A stretch of DNA of 64,000 nucleotides from Aurantimonas sp036549475 (GTDB lineage Bacteria > Pseudomonadota > Alphaproteobacteria > Rhizobiales > Rhizobiaceae). Positions 45,203 to 54,921 of the stretch are shown piece by piece. Below the pieces are notes generated by a model. The model had not been told where the DNA came from, ran no database searches, and saw nothing but the letters and a program-made list of their open reading frames with translations. The stretch covers positions 1-64,000 of the forward strand of contig NZ_JAZHLI010000002.1 in assembly GCF_036549475.1 (NCBI RefSeq), read 5' to 3'. How positions within the stretch are numbered: the first letter of the stretch is position 1; the number at the start of each line of letters is the position of its first letter. A program made the position numbers and the translations under genes.

Positions 45203-46135
45203 ATGACCGCATGTTCCGCCGTCCGGCCCTATCGCGGGGTCTATCCCGTCGCGCCGACCATTTTCACCGAGGACGGCGTGCCGGATCCCGAGGGCCAGCG
45301 CCGGGCGATCGACTTCATGATCGACGCCGGCTCGACCGGCATCTGTATCCTGGCGAATTTCTCCGAGCAGTTCGTGCTGTCCGATGCCGAGCGCGACGAG
45401 CAGATGCATCTCGTGCTCGAGCATGTCGCGGGCCGTGTGCCCGTGATCGTGACCACCAGCCACTTCTCCACCGACGTGTGCGTCGCGCGCTGCAAGGCGG
45501 CCGAAGCTGCCGGCGCGGCGATGGTCATGGTGATGCCGCCCTATCACGGCGCCACCTTCCGGGTCGGCGAGCGGCAGGTCTTCGAGTTCTTCCGGGCGCT
45601 GTCCGACGCCATCTCGATCCCGATCATGATCCAGGACGCGCCGGTCGCCGGCACGCCGCTGCCGCCGGCGCTGCTCGCCCGCATGGCCGCGGAACTGGAG
45701 AACGTCTCCTATTTCAAGATCGAGACCGCCGGCGCGGCGTCGAAGCTGCGCGAACTGATCGCACTCGGCGGTGACGCTATCGAAGGTCCGTGGGACGGCG
45801 AGGAGGCGATCACGCTGATGGCCGATCTCGATGCGGGCGCGACCGGCGCGATGACCGGAGGCGGCTTTCCCGACGGCATCCGCCAGATCGTCGATCCCTA
45901 TTTTGCCGGCGACCGGGCCGCGGCCGTGGCGGCTTATGCCCGCTGGCTGCCGCTGATCAATTACGAGAACCGCCAGACCAGCTTCGCCACGGCCAAGATC
46001 CTGATGAAGGAAGGCGGCGTCATCGCCAGCGACGCGGTGCGCAAGCCGATCGCGCCGGCGCATCCGGACACGCGCGCAGGCCTCCTGGAACTGGCGCGCA
46101 CGCTGGATCCCCTGGTTCTGCGCTGGGGCCGCTAG
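45203..46135 (+). CDS. dihydrodipicolinate synthase / N-acetylneuraminate lyase family protein
   Basis: A 310-aa TIM-barrel class I aldolase. The Schiff-base Lys lies in VSYFKIETAG (about residue 172) and the Tyr in VMVMPPYHGATF (about residue 113); the N-terminal GVYPVAPTIFTEDG matches the family. Members include KDG aldolase and keto-deoxy-sugar-acid dehydratases. With FAH-family and KGSADH genes nearby, a role in 2-keto-3-deoxy sugar acid breakdown is plausible rather than lysine synthesis. It lies 70 bases after the SDR gene. Confidence 0.87.
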   Translation: MTACSAVRPYRGVYPVAPTIFTEDGVPDPEGQRRAIDFMIDAGSTGICILANFSEQFVLSDAERDEQMHLVLEHVAGRVPVIVTTSHFSTDVCVARCKAAEAAGAAMVMVMPPYHGATFRVGERQVFEFFRALSDAISIPIMIQDAPVAGTPLPPALLARMAAELENVSYFKIETAGAASKLRELIALGGDAIEGPWDGEEAITLMADLDAGATGAMTGGGFPDGIRQIVDPYFAGDRAAAVAAYARWLPLINYENRQTSFATAKILMKEGGVIASDAVRKPIAPAHPDTRAGLLELARTLDPLVLRWGR

Positions 46136-46211
46136 GTCCTCGGCGCCTGTGGTGACGCCGGCGCCGCCCTCCGCGCTGAACCACGCGCCACATCCAAGGG
46201 AGACGAGACAG

Positions 46212-46940
46212 ATGAGCACAAATCCAGCGGGCAATACCGGGGGCGGGCCGTCGCCCCGTTACGTGTTCGCGCCGGCAGAAACGGTCGCCGTTCCGGTCGT
46301 CGGCAGCGACGCGCTGTTTCCGGTGCACCGCATCTATTGCGTCGGCCGCAACTATGCCGCCCATGCCGTCGAGATGGGGCACGATCCCGACAAGGAACTG
46401 CCGTTCTTCTTCCAGAAGAACCCCGACAATCTGAGCATCGGGGACGGGGAATTTCCGTACCCGCCACGCTCCAGCGACGTGCATCACGAGATCGAGCTGG
46501 TGGTGGCGCTGTCCGGCGGCGGCAAGGACATCCCGCTGGAATCGGCGATGGACCACGTCTTCGGCTATGCGGTCGCGCTCGACATGACCCGCCGGGACCT
46601 GCAGGCCGAGGCCAAGAAGCTCGGCCGGCCGTGGGAGGTGGCGAAGGCCTTCGAGCATTCGGCGCCCTGTGCGCCGCTGGTGCCGGCCTCGCAGATCGGC
46701 CATCCGACCGAAGGCGCGGTCTGGCTCGACGTTAACGGCGAGCGCCGACAGACGGGCGACCTCAACCAGCTCATCTGGAAGGTTCCGGAGATGATCTCCT
46801 ACCTGTCCAGCATGTTCGAACTGCGCGCCGGCGACCTGATCTTCTCGGGCACGCCGTCCGGCGTGGCCGCCGTCGAGCGCGGCGACCGCATGCATGCCCA
46901 TATCGATGGCATTGGCGCTCTGAAGGTCACCGTGGCCTGA
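46212..46940 (+). CDS. fumarylacetoacetate hydrolase-family protein (1)
   Basis: A 242-aa FAH-fold enzyme. IYCVGRNYAAHA opens the catalytic domain, and metal-ligand carboxylates lie in HHEIELVVAL and FGYAVALDMTRRDLQ. The C-terminal GDLIFSGTPSGVA is also conserved. Members hydrolyse, decarboxylate or hydrate keto acids such as acylpyruvates. ATG 46212 follows GGGAGACGAGACAG. It lies between the DHDPS-family gene and a ThDP enzyme gene, with gaps of 76 and 117 bases. Confidence 0.87.
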   Translation: MSTNPAGNTGGGPSPRYVFAPAETVAVPVVGSDALFPVHRIYCVGRNYAAHAVEMGHDPDKELPFFFQKNPDNLSIGDGEFPYPPRSSDVHHEIELVVALSGGGKDIPLESAMDHVFGYAVALDMTRRDLQAEAKKLGRPWEVAKAFEHSAPCAPLVPASQIGHPTEGAVWLDVNGERRQTGDLNQLIWKVPEMISYLSSMFELRAGDLIFSGTPSGVAAVERGDRMHAHIDGIGALKVTVA

Positions 46941-47057
46941 CCGGGCATCGGCGATCGCTGCCCCGGCTGCCGCGGCCGGGCAGCGCGCCCTAACCGCGGG
47001 TCGCATCGCCACGCTTTGGCGGCTTGCCGCCGCGCCGGATGGAACGGGAGCCGCCGC

Positions 47058-48773
47058 ATGTACACAGCCAGCACGGCCTTTCTGGACGCCCTGAGCGAAG
47101 CCGGCGTCACCCATATCTTCGCCAATTTCGGCAGTGACCATCCCGGCCTCATCGAGGCGATTGCCGAGGCGCGGGCCAAGGGTCGCACGATCCCGCGGGT
47201 GATCACCTGTCCGTACGAGATGGCGGGCATGAGCGCCGCCCACGGATTTGCCCAGGTGTCGGGCCAGGCGCAGGCCGTGATCGTGCATGTGGAATGCGGC
47301 ACCCAGGCGCTGGCCGGCGCGGTCCACAATGCCGCCAAGGGTCGCGTGCCCATGCTGATCTTCGCCGGCGCCTCGCCCTTTACCCAGGAAGGCGAGATGC
47401 GGGGCGGCCGCAACGAATTCATCCAATGGATCCAGGACGTGCACGACCAGCGCGGCATCGTGCGCGGCTACATGAAATACGACAACGAGGTACGCACCGG
47501 TCGCAACGTCAAGCAACTCGTCCATCGTGCGATGCAGTTCGCCGGCTCCGAGCCGCGGGGGCCGGTCTATCTGATGGGCGCGCGCGAGGTCATGGAGGAG
47601 GAGATCGCCGACCCGGTCACCATCGATCCGGGCCAGTGGGGGGCTCTCGCGCCGGCCGCGCTGCCCGAGGCCTCCGTGAGAACGATCCTCGACGCGCTGG
47701 CGAAGGCCGAGCGACCTCTGGTGGTGACCTCCTATGTCGGGCGCAATCCGGCGGCGGTTCCCGAACTCGTCCGCTTCTGCGAGCGGCTTGGCATCGGTGT
47801 CCTGGAATCGGTGCCGACCGCCATGAACTTCCCGCACGACCATCCGCTGTACCGCGGTAATCAGTGGAACGAGCCGCGGCAGAATCAGGCGCTGGCGGAC
47901 GCCGATTGCGTGCTGGTCATCGACAGCGACGTGCCCTGGATCCCGACGATCAACCGGCCCGCCGCGGACGCCATGATCATCCACATGGATGTCGATCCGC
48001 TGAAGGAGGCGATGCCGCTCTGGTACATCGGCGCCCGCCACGCCTTCCGCACCGACGCGGCGACGGCGCTCGGCCAGCTGAACGCAGCGCTGGACGCCGC
48101 CGCACCCCCGGACGATGTCGTCGATGCACGCAGCCGCCACCATGGCGCGGCGAGTGCCGCCCGGCGGGAGGGACTGGCCGCGCTGGAGGCCGGCGCGACG
48201 GACGCGATCACGCCGGAATTCGCCACGGCCTGCGTGCGCCGGCATGTCGATGCCGACACGATCGTCCTCAACGAAGGCATCACCAACTATCCGGTGATCT
48301 TCAACCATATGCAGATGTGCGAGCCCGGCTCGATCTTCACCTCCGGCGGCGGCTCGCTCGGCTGGAACGGCGGCGCTGCCATCGGTGCCAAGCTCGCGGC
48401 ACCGGACAAGACCGTCGTCGCGATGACCGGCGACGGGTCCTACATGTTCTCGGTGCCCTCCAGCGTGCACTGGATGGCCGCCAGATACGGCACGCCGTTC
48501 CTCCAGATCGTCTACAACAACGGGGGCTGGAAGGCACCGCGCTTCTCGGCGCTGGGCGTTCATCCCGACGGCTATGCAAGCCGGGCCGACGATCTCGACA
48601 TCAGCTTCGATCCGGTGCCGCGCTATGCCGACATCGCCGCAGCCGCGGGCGGCGCTTTTGGGCGGCGCGTGGAGCGGCCGGAAGAGCTGGAGGCCGCCGT
48701 CGCCGAAGCGTTCGACATGGTGCGCAACAAGGGCCGCTCGGCGGTGCTCGACATCTGGCTGTCCCGGTCGTGA
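47058..48773 (+). CDS. thiamine diphosphate-dependent enzyme, acetolactate synthase-like (2)
   Basis: A 571-aa ThDP enzyme: the activating Glu in CPYEMAGMSAAHGFA (about residue 55), a central domain, and the cofactor motif from GDGSYMFSVPSSVHW to NNGGWKAPR (about residues 458-490). It belongs to the broad acetolactate synthase / benzoylformate decarboxylase superfamily and is clearly different from the other ThDP enzyme in the window (37572-39248). A 2-keto acid substrate is expected. The TRAP system 2 genes follow after 160 bases, which suggests it acts on a compound taken up by them. Confidence 0.86.
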   Translation: MYTASTAFLDALSEAGVTHIFANFGSDHPGLIEAIAEARAKGRTIPRVITCPYEMAGMSAAHGFAQVSGQAQAVIVHVECGTQALAGAVHNAAKGRVPMLIFAGASPFTQEGEMRGGRNEFIQWIQDVHDQRGIVRGYMKYDNEVRTGRNVKQLVHRAMQFAGSEPRGPVYLMGAREVMEEEIADPVTIDPGQWGALAPAALPEASVRTILDALAKAERPLVVTSYVGRNPAAVPELVRFCERLGIGVLESVPTAMNFPHDHPLYRGNQWNEPRQNQALADADCVLVIDSDVPWIPTINRPAADAMIIHMDVDPLKEAMPLWYIGARHAFRTDAATALGQLNAALDAAAPPDDVVDARSRHHGAASAARREGLAALEAGATDAITPEFATACVRRHVDADTIVLNEGITNYPVIFNHMQMCEPGSIFTSGGGSLGWNGGAAIGAKLAAPDKTVVAMTGDGSYMFSVPSSVHWMAARYGTPFLQIVYNNGGWKAPRFSALGVHPDGYASRADDLDISFDPVPRYADIAAAAGGAFGRRVERPEELEAAVAEAFDMVRNKGRSAVLDIWLSRS

Positions 48774-48933
48774 CGCCGCTTGTCCGCCGTCTGTCCGACG
48801 GGGGATGGCGGAGCCGCCGACACCATGACAGTCTTGCCGACGGCAGAACGACCTGACCGGGAACCGGGAGGCGATCCGGATCGGGCGAAACGGCACCCGC
48901 GGGTGCCTGACGACAACAGCGGAGGAGGACGCC

Positions 48934-49980
48934 ATGTTGACGATGAAGAGACGACAGTTCCTGGCAGTGACTGCGGGCGTGCTCGCCGCGCCGGCCCTGA
49001 TGCGCAAGAGCTGGGCCGCCGATCCCGAGGTGACGCTGAAGCTTCACCATTTCCTGGGACCCCAGGCGCCGGCCCACACCCAGATGCTGGAGCCGTGGGC
49101 GAAGGCGATCGAGGAGGGATCGGGCGGCCGGGTCAAGATCGAGATCTACCCGTCGATGACCCTCGGCGGCGCGCCGCCGCAGCTGTTCCGCCAGGTCGCC
49201 GACGGCGTCGTCGACATCGTGTGGACGGTGAACGGCTACACGCCCGGGCTCTTCCCGCGGTCCGAGGTCTTCGAGCTGCCGACGATCTTCACCAACGACA
49301 TCGCGGCGACCAACCTCGCCATGCGCGAGATGTATGACGAATATCTGGCCCCGGAATACGAGCCGGTGCACCTCCTGTTCAACCATGTCCATGCCGGCCA
49401 GGCGATCCAGATGGCCAATACGCCGGTGCGGACCGTCGCCGACACCCAGGGCAAGAAGCTGCGCGTGCCGGGTCCGACCGGCAACGACGTCGTGAGCGCC
49501 ATGGGCGCGACGCCGGTGACCATGCCGGTGCCGGACCTGCCGCAGGCGCTGTCGACCAACGCCGTCGACGGGGCGCTGATCCCCTGGGAGATCATTCCGG
49601 CCCTCAAGCTGCAGGAGGTGACGCAGTACCAGATCGAGGGGCCGGACAGGACCCGGTTCGGCACCACCACCTTCCAGGTCTCGATGAACAAGGACCGCTG
49701 GGAATCGCTGCCGGACGACATCAAGACGGTATTCGACGACAATTCCGACGAGGCCTTCCTGCGCAAGATCGCCGATGTCTGGCGCGCGGCCGACGACAGG
49801 GGCATCCAGATCGCCGTCGACGCGGGCAACGAGCATATCATGCTGACGGCCGAGGAGATGCAGACCTTCAACGATGCGCTCGCGCCCGTCGTGGAGAAAT
49901 GGCAGGGCGACCACACCGATTTCGACTCGGCGGCCATCGTGACCGCGGCGAAGGCGGCACTGGACAAGCACAAATCCTGA
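48934..49980 (+). CDS. TRAP transporter substrate-binding protein (DctP family), system 2
   Basis: A 348-aa periplasmic binding protein with a twin-arginine signal (KRRQFLAVTAGVLAAPAL, residues 5-22), suggesting folding before export. Mature features are FLGPQAPAHTQMLEPWAKAI, GGAPPQLFRQVADGVVDIVW and LRVPGPTGNDVV. GGAGGAGG lies 5 bases before the ATG; an ATG three codons later is an alternative. Its TGA overlaps the dctQ ATG by one base (TGATG), so, unlike systems 1 and TAXI, no hairpin separates binding protein and permease. Confidence 0.9.
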   Translation: MLTMKRRQFLAVTAGVLAAPALMRKSWAADPEVTLKLHHFLGPQAPAHTQMLEPWAKAIEEGSGGRVKIEIYPSMTLGGAPPQLFRQVADGVVDIVWTVNGYTPGLFPRSEVFELPTIFTNDIAATNLAMREMYDEYLAPEYEPVHLLFNHVHAGQAIQMANTPVRTVADTQGKKLRVPGPTGNDVVSAMGATPVTMPVPDLPQALSTNAVDGALIPWEIIPALKLQEVTQYQIEGPDRTRFGTTTFQVSMNKDRWESLPDDIKTVFDDNSDEAFLRKIADVWRAADDRGIQIAVDAGNEHIMLTAEEMQTFNDALAPVVEKWQGDHTDFDSAAIVTAAKAALDKHKS

Positions 49981-50570
49981 TGACGCGTGACGGCGACACG
50001 GCCGGCGGGGCGGAAACGCCCCGCCGTGATGGCCGACTGGCGGCCGGTGCGCGGCTGGTCGCCAGGGCCGTCCGTTTCTGGGCACTCGTCGGTGGCGTCC
50101 TGTTGACCGGCCTGGCGGTGATGACCGCCCTCAGTGCCGGCTCGAACATTTTCCTCTCGGCGCCGTTTCCGGCCGATCACGAGCTGGTCAAGCATTTCGT
50201 CGCCGTCGCCATCTTCATGTTTCTCCCCTACTGCCAGCTCAGCGGGGCGAACGTCACGGTGGACATCTTCACCGAGCGGATGGGCGAGGCGGCGAAGGCC
50301 GCGATGGTGGTGTTCTCGGCGATCTTCGCGGCGGCCTTCGCCCTCCTGCTGCTCCGGCAGATGTCCTTCGGCCTGCAGAGCTACATCCAGTATCCCGAGG
50401 TCACGCCGGTGCTGAAGCTGCCGCTGTGGACCGCCTTTCCGCCCATTCTCCTGTCGCTGCTGCTGCTGTTTCTGGCAGCCGTGGTGACGGTTCTCGACGG
50501 TATCGCCGGCATGCGCGGCCGGCCGAAATGGACCGAGGAACCGCGCGCCGCGGCGAGCAGGCAGGACTGA
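49980..50570 (+). CDS. TRAP transporter small permease (DctQ family), system 2
   Basis: A 196-aa membrane protein: a charged cytoplasmic lead of about 28 residues, then four hydrophobic helices (about 31-55, 68-88, 104-124 and 147-171). The NVTVDIFTERM segment matches the conserved DctQ loop. It is coupled to the binding-protein gene by a one-base overlap and followed one base later by the large permease. Confidence 0.87.
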   Translation: MTRDGDTAGGAETPRRDGRLAAGARLVARAVRFWALVGGVLLTGLAVMTALSAGSNIFLSAPFPADHELVKHFVAVAIFMFLPYCQLSGANVTVDIFTERMGEAAKAAMVVFSAIFAAAFALLLLRQMSFGLQSYIQYPEVTPVLKLPLWTAFPPILLSLLLLFLAAVVTVLDGIAGMRGRPKWTEEPRAAASRQD

Positions 50571-50571
50571 G

Positions 50572-51894
50572 ATGATCGATCCGTTCCTGCTCGGCCTGCT
50601 CGGCATTCTCCTGCTGTTCTTCCTGATCGTGGTCAGGGTGCCGATCGCCTACACGATGATCCTGGTCGGCATGGCCGGCACGGCGATCGAGTCGGGTTCG
50701 ACGGTGCTTCTGTACCAGTTGAAGGACCTCGCCTACGCGCAGTTCTCGAACTACGATCTGTCGGTCCTGCCGATGTTCATCCTGATGGGCGGGCTGGCAT
50801 CGCGCTGCGGGCTCTCGCGGGATCTCTTCCGGGCCGCCAATGCCTGGCTCGGCCGCTTCCATGGCGGCGTCGCCATGGCTTCCATCGCGGCCTGTGCGGG
50901 CTTCGGCGCGCTGTCCGGCTCGTCCACCGCCACCGCCTCGACCATGGGGCAGGTGGCGCTGCCGGAGCTGCGACGCTTCAAGTTCTCGCCGTCGCTGGCC
51001 ACCGGCACGATCGCCGCGGGCGGCACGCTGGGCATCCTGATCCCGCCGTCGGTCGTACTCATCGTCTACGCCATCATCGTGGAGACCAACATCGTCACGA
51101 TGTTCGCCGCCGCGCTGATCCCGGGCATCCTGGCGATGCTGATGTTCATGGCGACGATCGCGCTCTATGTGCGCCTCGTCCCGGGCTCCGGTCCGGTCGG
51201 CGAGGCCGTGCCGCGCCGCGAACTGGTGGCCGCGACGATCGCGGTGATTCCGGTCGCGATCATCTTTGGCATCGTCATCGGCGGCATCTATGCCGGCATC
51301 TACAGCCCCACGGCGGCGGCGGCGATCGGCGTCTTCCTGGTCGCACTCTATGGCTTCGGCATGGGCCGCATGGACTGGGGGCAGTTCGTCGAGGCGCTGC
51401 TGGAGACGGCGCGCACCAGCGGCATGATCTTCCTGATCCTGCTGGGCGCCGAACTCCTGAAGATCTTTATGGCACGGGCCGGCGTGCCCCAGGCCGCGGC
51501 GGAGTTCCTCCAGAACAGCGGCATGGCGCCCTTCGAGATCCTCGCGCTGATCATCGTGATCTTCCTGGTCTTTGGCTGCCTGATGGACAGCCTGTCCATG
51601 GTGATCCTGGCGATCCCGTTCTTCTGGCCGGTCGTTGCCGGACTCGATTTCGGGCTGGGGCCGGACGAGACCAAGATCTGGTTCGGCATCATCATCCTCG
51701 TGGTGGTCGAACTCGGCCTGATCACGCCGCCCGTCGGGCTCAACGTCTTCATCATCAACTCGCTGTCGCCGGACGTGCCGATGCGCGAGACCTTCAAGGG
51801 TGTGATGCCGTTCTTCGGCTCGGAGATCATCCGGGTCGTGCTGCTGATCGCGTTTCCCGCGATCTCGCTGATCCTGCCGCGACTGCTGCAATGA
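50572..51894 (+). CDS. TRAP transporter large permease (DctM family), system 2
   Basis: A 440-aa permease with about 12 hydrophobic segments. DctM motifs include VLPMFILMGGLASRCGLSRD, GFGALSGSSTATASTMGQVA, GTLGILIPPSVVLIVYAI and the C-terminal GLITPPVGLNVFIIN. It forms the ion-coupled transporter with the two preceding gene products. Confidence 0.92.
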   Translation: MIDPFLLGLLGILLLFFLIVVRVPIAYTMILVGMAGTAIESGSTVLLYQLKDLAYAQFSNYDLSVLPMFILMGGLASRCGLSRDLFRAANAWLGRFHGGVAMASIAACAGFGALSGSSTATASTMGQVALPELRRFKFSPSLATGTIAAGGTLGILIPPSVVLIVYAIIVETNIVTMFAAALIPGILAMLMFMATIALYVRLVPGSGPVGEAVPRRELVAATIAVIPVAIIFGIVIGGIYAGIYSPTAAAAIGVFLVALYGFGMGRMDWGQFVEALLETARTSGMIFLILLGAELLKIFMARAGVPQAAAEFLQNSGMAPFEILALIIVIFLVFGCLMDSLSMVILAIPFFWPVVAGLDFGLGPDETKIWFGIIILVVVELGLITPPVGLNVFIINSLSPDVPMRETFKGVMPFFGSEIIRVVLLIAFPAISLILPRLLQ

Positions 51895-51928
51895 GCGCCC
51901 GCCGACACCGGGCCTGACCGCCGGGGGC

Positions 51929-52930
51929 TCAGGGGCGCTGGTAGCGCTCGACCGTCTGTTCGATGGCGCCGAAGATCGAATGGTGGTGATCGTCCAGCAT
52001 CTCGATGCGCACGGTGTCGCCGAAGCGCAGATACGGCGTCTGCGGGCTGCCATGGGCCCGCGTCTCGCTGCTGCGCATTTCGGACAGGCAGGAATAGCCT
52101 GCGCCGCCCTGGTCGACCGGCTTTCCGAGGCCGCCGTCCGCCCGATTGGAGACCGGGCCCGCACCGATGATCGTGCCGGCCGAAAGGGGGCGCGTACGGG
52201 CCGCATGGGCGATCAGGGTCGGGAAGTCGCAGCGCATGTCGACGCCCGCATCGGCCCGCCCGAACGGCTTGGCGTTGCGGTCGACGCAGAGTGCGCCATG
52301 CAGCCGGGCGCCATCCCAGGCCTCGCCCAGTTCGCCCGGGGTCAGCGCGACCGGCGAGAAGGCCGTGGCGGGTCTGGACTGGAAGTCGTCGCCGCCGTCG
52401 CCGGGCGCCAGGTCGCGCAGACAGACAACGTTGACCAGCAGGACGAGGCGGATGGCCTCGCGCGCCTCCTCGATGGTCGCGCCCATCGGCACGTCGCCCG
52501 TGATCACGGCGATGCCGCCCGCCATGTCGATGCCGCAGTCGTCCTCAGCGGATCGGATCGGATCGCGCGGGGCGAGGAACGAATCGGACCCGCGCTGGCG
52601 GATGGACGGAACGTCGCCGACGGACGCGTTCGGTCCGGGCGCCTGGCCGACGTCTTCGACATGGCCGCCATAGACCGCGCCCTCTGCCCATTGATAGGCC
52701 CGGGGCAGGGGACTGGCGGCGTCGTGTTCGTGGAAGCGGTCGGCCGGCACCGCCCCGGCCTCGAGGCTTTCGGCCAGCGCGGCCAGATGCGGCGCGATGC
52801 GCGGCCAGTCGTCGAGCGCGGCCTGGAGGGTTCGCGCCAGGAACGCGGCATCGGTCATCTGCGTGAGATCGCGCGAGACGACGACGAGGCGGCCATCGCG
52901 GCTGCCATCCCTGATGGTTGCAAGTTTCAT
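51929..52930 (-). CDS. fumarylacetoacetate hydrolase-family protein (2)
   Basis: A 333-aa FAH-type enzyme with the two-domain layout of longer family members: an N-terminal domain beginning MKLATIRDGS, then a catalytic domain in which DDCGIDMAGGIAVITGDVPM supplies acidic metal ligands and AGTIIGAGPVSN holds the conserved turn. It may hydrolyse or hydrate a diketo or keto-enol acid. GAGGAGGATCGC precedes its ATG. It converges with dctM of system 2. The 302-base gap to the next gene (52931-53232) shows no other feature. Confidence 0.83.
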   Translation of the reverse strand: MKLATIRDGSRDGRLVVVSRDLTQMTDAAFLARTLQAALDDWPRIAPHLAALAESLEAGAVPADRFHEHDAASPLPRAYQWAEGAVYGGHVEDVGQAPGPNASVGDVPSIRQRGSDSFLAPRDPIRSAEDDCGIDMAGGIAVITGDVPMGATIEEAREAIRLVLLVNVVCLRDLAPGDGGDDFQSRPATAFSPVALTPGELGEAWDGARLHGALCVDRNAKPFGRADAGVDMRCDFPTLIAHAARTRPLSAGTIIGAGPVSNRADGGLGKPVDQGGAGYSCLSEMRSSETRAHGSPQTPYLRFGDTVRIEMLDDHHHSIFGAIEQTVERYQRP

Positions 52931-53232
52931 GCGCCCGCGATCCTCCTCAAGAGGCCGCCGCAGCGACGGCTTCGGCCGGCCTCGAACTCCATCCCGCCGG
53001 AACCGGCGGTGCGAAGCGTATCATGATGTCGGCGGAACGGGAGCGGCTTTCGCAGGCCGGGCGTCGCCATCGCCACGGGCCGCCGCGCGGCGCCGCGCCC
53101 TTGCACTGTCCCCGGCCAACTCGACTCCGGCGAAGGGATGCCATACGGATCGTCGGTCGGCGTCATGCCGCACCCCCATCCTGACGAGCCCGCGCGCGTT
53201 CGCGCCCTGTCCGGGCCTTTCGAGAGACGATC

Positions 53233-54417
53233 ATGCTGCATACGGTTTCCGCCTTCGACCGCATCGGCGAAGAGAATGCCTTCGCCGTGCTCGCACGGGC
53301 GACAGCCCTGGCCAACAAGGGCCGCGACATCATCAATCTGGGCATCGGCCAGCCGGATTTCCGCACGCCCGAGCACATCGTCGAGGCGGCTATCAAGGCG
53401 CTGCACGACGGCCATCACGGCTACACGCCGGCGAACGGCCTGATCGCGACCCGCGAGGCAGTCGTGCGCCGGACGCTGACGACGACCGGCATCGAGGTGT
53501 CCCCGGAATCGGTGATGATCCTGCCGGGCGGCAAGCCGACCATGTATGCGGCCATCCTGATGTTCGGCGAGCCGGGCGCCGAGATCCTCTATCCCGATCC
53601 CGGCTTTCCCATCTATCGCTCGATGATCGAGTTCACCGGCGCGACGCCGGTGCCGGTGCCGGTGCGCGAGGAAAACGGCTTTGCCTTCTCGGCGGAGGAG
53701 ACGCTGTCGCTGATCACGCCGCAGACGCGGCTGCTGATCCTCAACTCTCCGGCCAATCCGACCGGCGGCGTGACGCCGCGTGCCGAGATCGAGAGACTGG
53801 TGAAGGGGCTCGCCGATCATCCCGACGTGGCGATCATGTCGGACGAGATCTACGACGTGATGACCTATGACGGCGAGACGCATTGCTCGCTGCTGACCTT
53901 CCCGGAGATCCGCGACCGGCTGATCGTGCTCAACGGCTGGTCGAAGACCTGGGCGATGACCGGCTGGCGCATGGGCTGGTCGATCTGGCCCGATGCGCTG
54001 ATGGACAAGATCCGCAAGCTGGCGGTCAATTGCTGGTCCTGCGTCAACGCGCCGAGCCAGTTCGCCGGCATCGCGGCGATCGACGGGCCGCAGGACGACG
54101 TCGCGGCCATGATGCAGGCCTTCGACCGGCGCCGAAAGGTGGTCGTCGAAGGGCTGAACGCGCTGCCGGGCGTCTCCTGCGCGACGCCGAAGGGCGCGTT
54201 CTACGCCTTCCCGAACATCTCGCGGACGGGCTGGAAGGCGAAGAAGCTGGCCTCCGCACTGCTGGAGGAGGCCGGCGTCGCGCTGATCGGCGGCCCGGAT
54301 TTCGGCATTCTCGGCGAGGGCTACATCCGGCTGTCCTACGCCAATTCGGAAGAGAACATCGTGCGCGCACTGGAGCGCGTCGATGCGTTCCTGCGCGAGC
54401 AGCCGACACCGGCCTGA
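53233..54417 (+). CDS. class I/II pyridoxal-phosphate aminotransferase
   Basis: A 394-aa fold-type I aminotransferase. INLGIGQPDFRTPEHI opens the substrate arm, the PLP-binding Asp/Tyr region is SDEIYDVMTYDG, the Schiff-base Lys lies in NGWSKTWAMTGWRMGW (about residue 238) and the carboxylate-binding Arg in GYIRLSYANSEEN. The nearest well-known relatives are aspartate/tyrosine-type transaminases. It probably exchanges amino groups between an amino acid and a keto acid; the partner is not evident. Confidence 0.88.
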   Translation: MLHTVSAFDRIGEENAFAVLARATALANKGRDIINLGIGQPDFRTPEHIVEAAIKALHDGHHGYTPANGLIATREAVVRRTLTTTGIEVSPESVMILPGGKPTMYAAILMFGEPGAEILYPDPGFPIYRSMIEFTGATPVPVPVREENGFAFSAEETLSLITPQTRLLILNSPANPTGGVTPRAEIERLVKGLADHPDVAIMSDEIYDVMTYDGETHCSLLTFPEIRDRLIVLNGWSKTWAMTGWRMGWSIWPDALMDKIRKLAVNCWSCVNAPSQFAGIAAIDGPQDDVAAMMQAFDRRRKVVVEGLNALPGVSCATPKGAFYAFPNISRTGWKAKKLASALLEEAGVALIGGPDFGILGEGYIRLSYANSEENIVRALERVDAFLREQPTPA

Positions 54418-54568
54418 GCAGCGGCCGCTCCGCGGCTTGCGGGACCGGGCGGAGCCCGCGCGGTGGCTCGAAGCGGCGGGCCGGCTCACTGAAAATTCCC
54501 GCCAGCGGTTTGACTCTGGGACAGGTCTACTAGGTGAGGGAATTGACCCGACAACACCAGGAGACGGC

Positions 54569-54787
54569 ATGTCCGATCAGAACGATAACGAGAACGGCAT
54601 CCAGGGTGTCATGGTGGAGAAGCTGGAGGGCGTTTCAGAGCTGCCCGACGGCAATGTCGCCCTGATCATCCGCAATGGCGAAGCGCCCATCGGCCTCGTC
54701 TTCACGCCCCAGGACGCGCAGGATGCGGCGAAGCTGCTGGCATCGGTCCATCCCCAGGGCGGCACGCCGGACGGCGAACCCAACTGA
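54569..54787 (+). CDS. small conserved-looking hypothetical protein (72 aa)
   Basis: A 72-aa acidic protein with a disordered N-terminus (MSDQNDNENG), a central strand-rich part (LPDGNVALIIRNGEAPIGLVF) and a short helix (PQDAQDAAKLLASV). CAGGAGACGGC precedes the ATG, and the coding pattern looks real. I do not recognise the family. It lies alone between the aminotransferase gene and a leftward hydrolase gene. Confidence 0.6.
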   Translation: MSDQNDNENGIQGVMVEKLEGVSELPDGNVALIIRNGEAPIGLVFTPQDAQDAAKLLASVHPQGGTPDGEPN

Positions 54788-54921
54788 ACCGGATCCCCTT
54801 CGCGGTGGCGGGCGGCAAAGCGATCGCCCGCCATCGCACGACGTCGCCGAAACATCTGCGGATGGACGCCTGAGTCCAGGCTCGCCCCGGCCTCGCCGGA
54901 GCAGTCGTCGCTCGTGACGCG

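Noticed and set aside
46020..49007. 995-codon leftward frame
   Set aside because: Antisense to the FAH-family and ThDP enzyme genes, with low-complexity His/Asp/Arg composition.
50401..52206. 601-codon leftward frame, Arg/Asp/Glu rich
   Set aside because: Antisense to the dctM gene of TRAP system 2; its composition is that of reversed membrane-protein codons.
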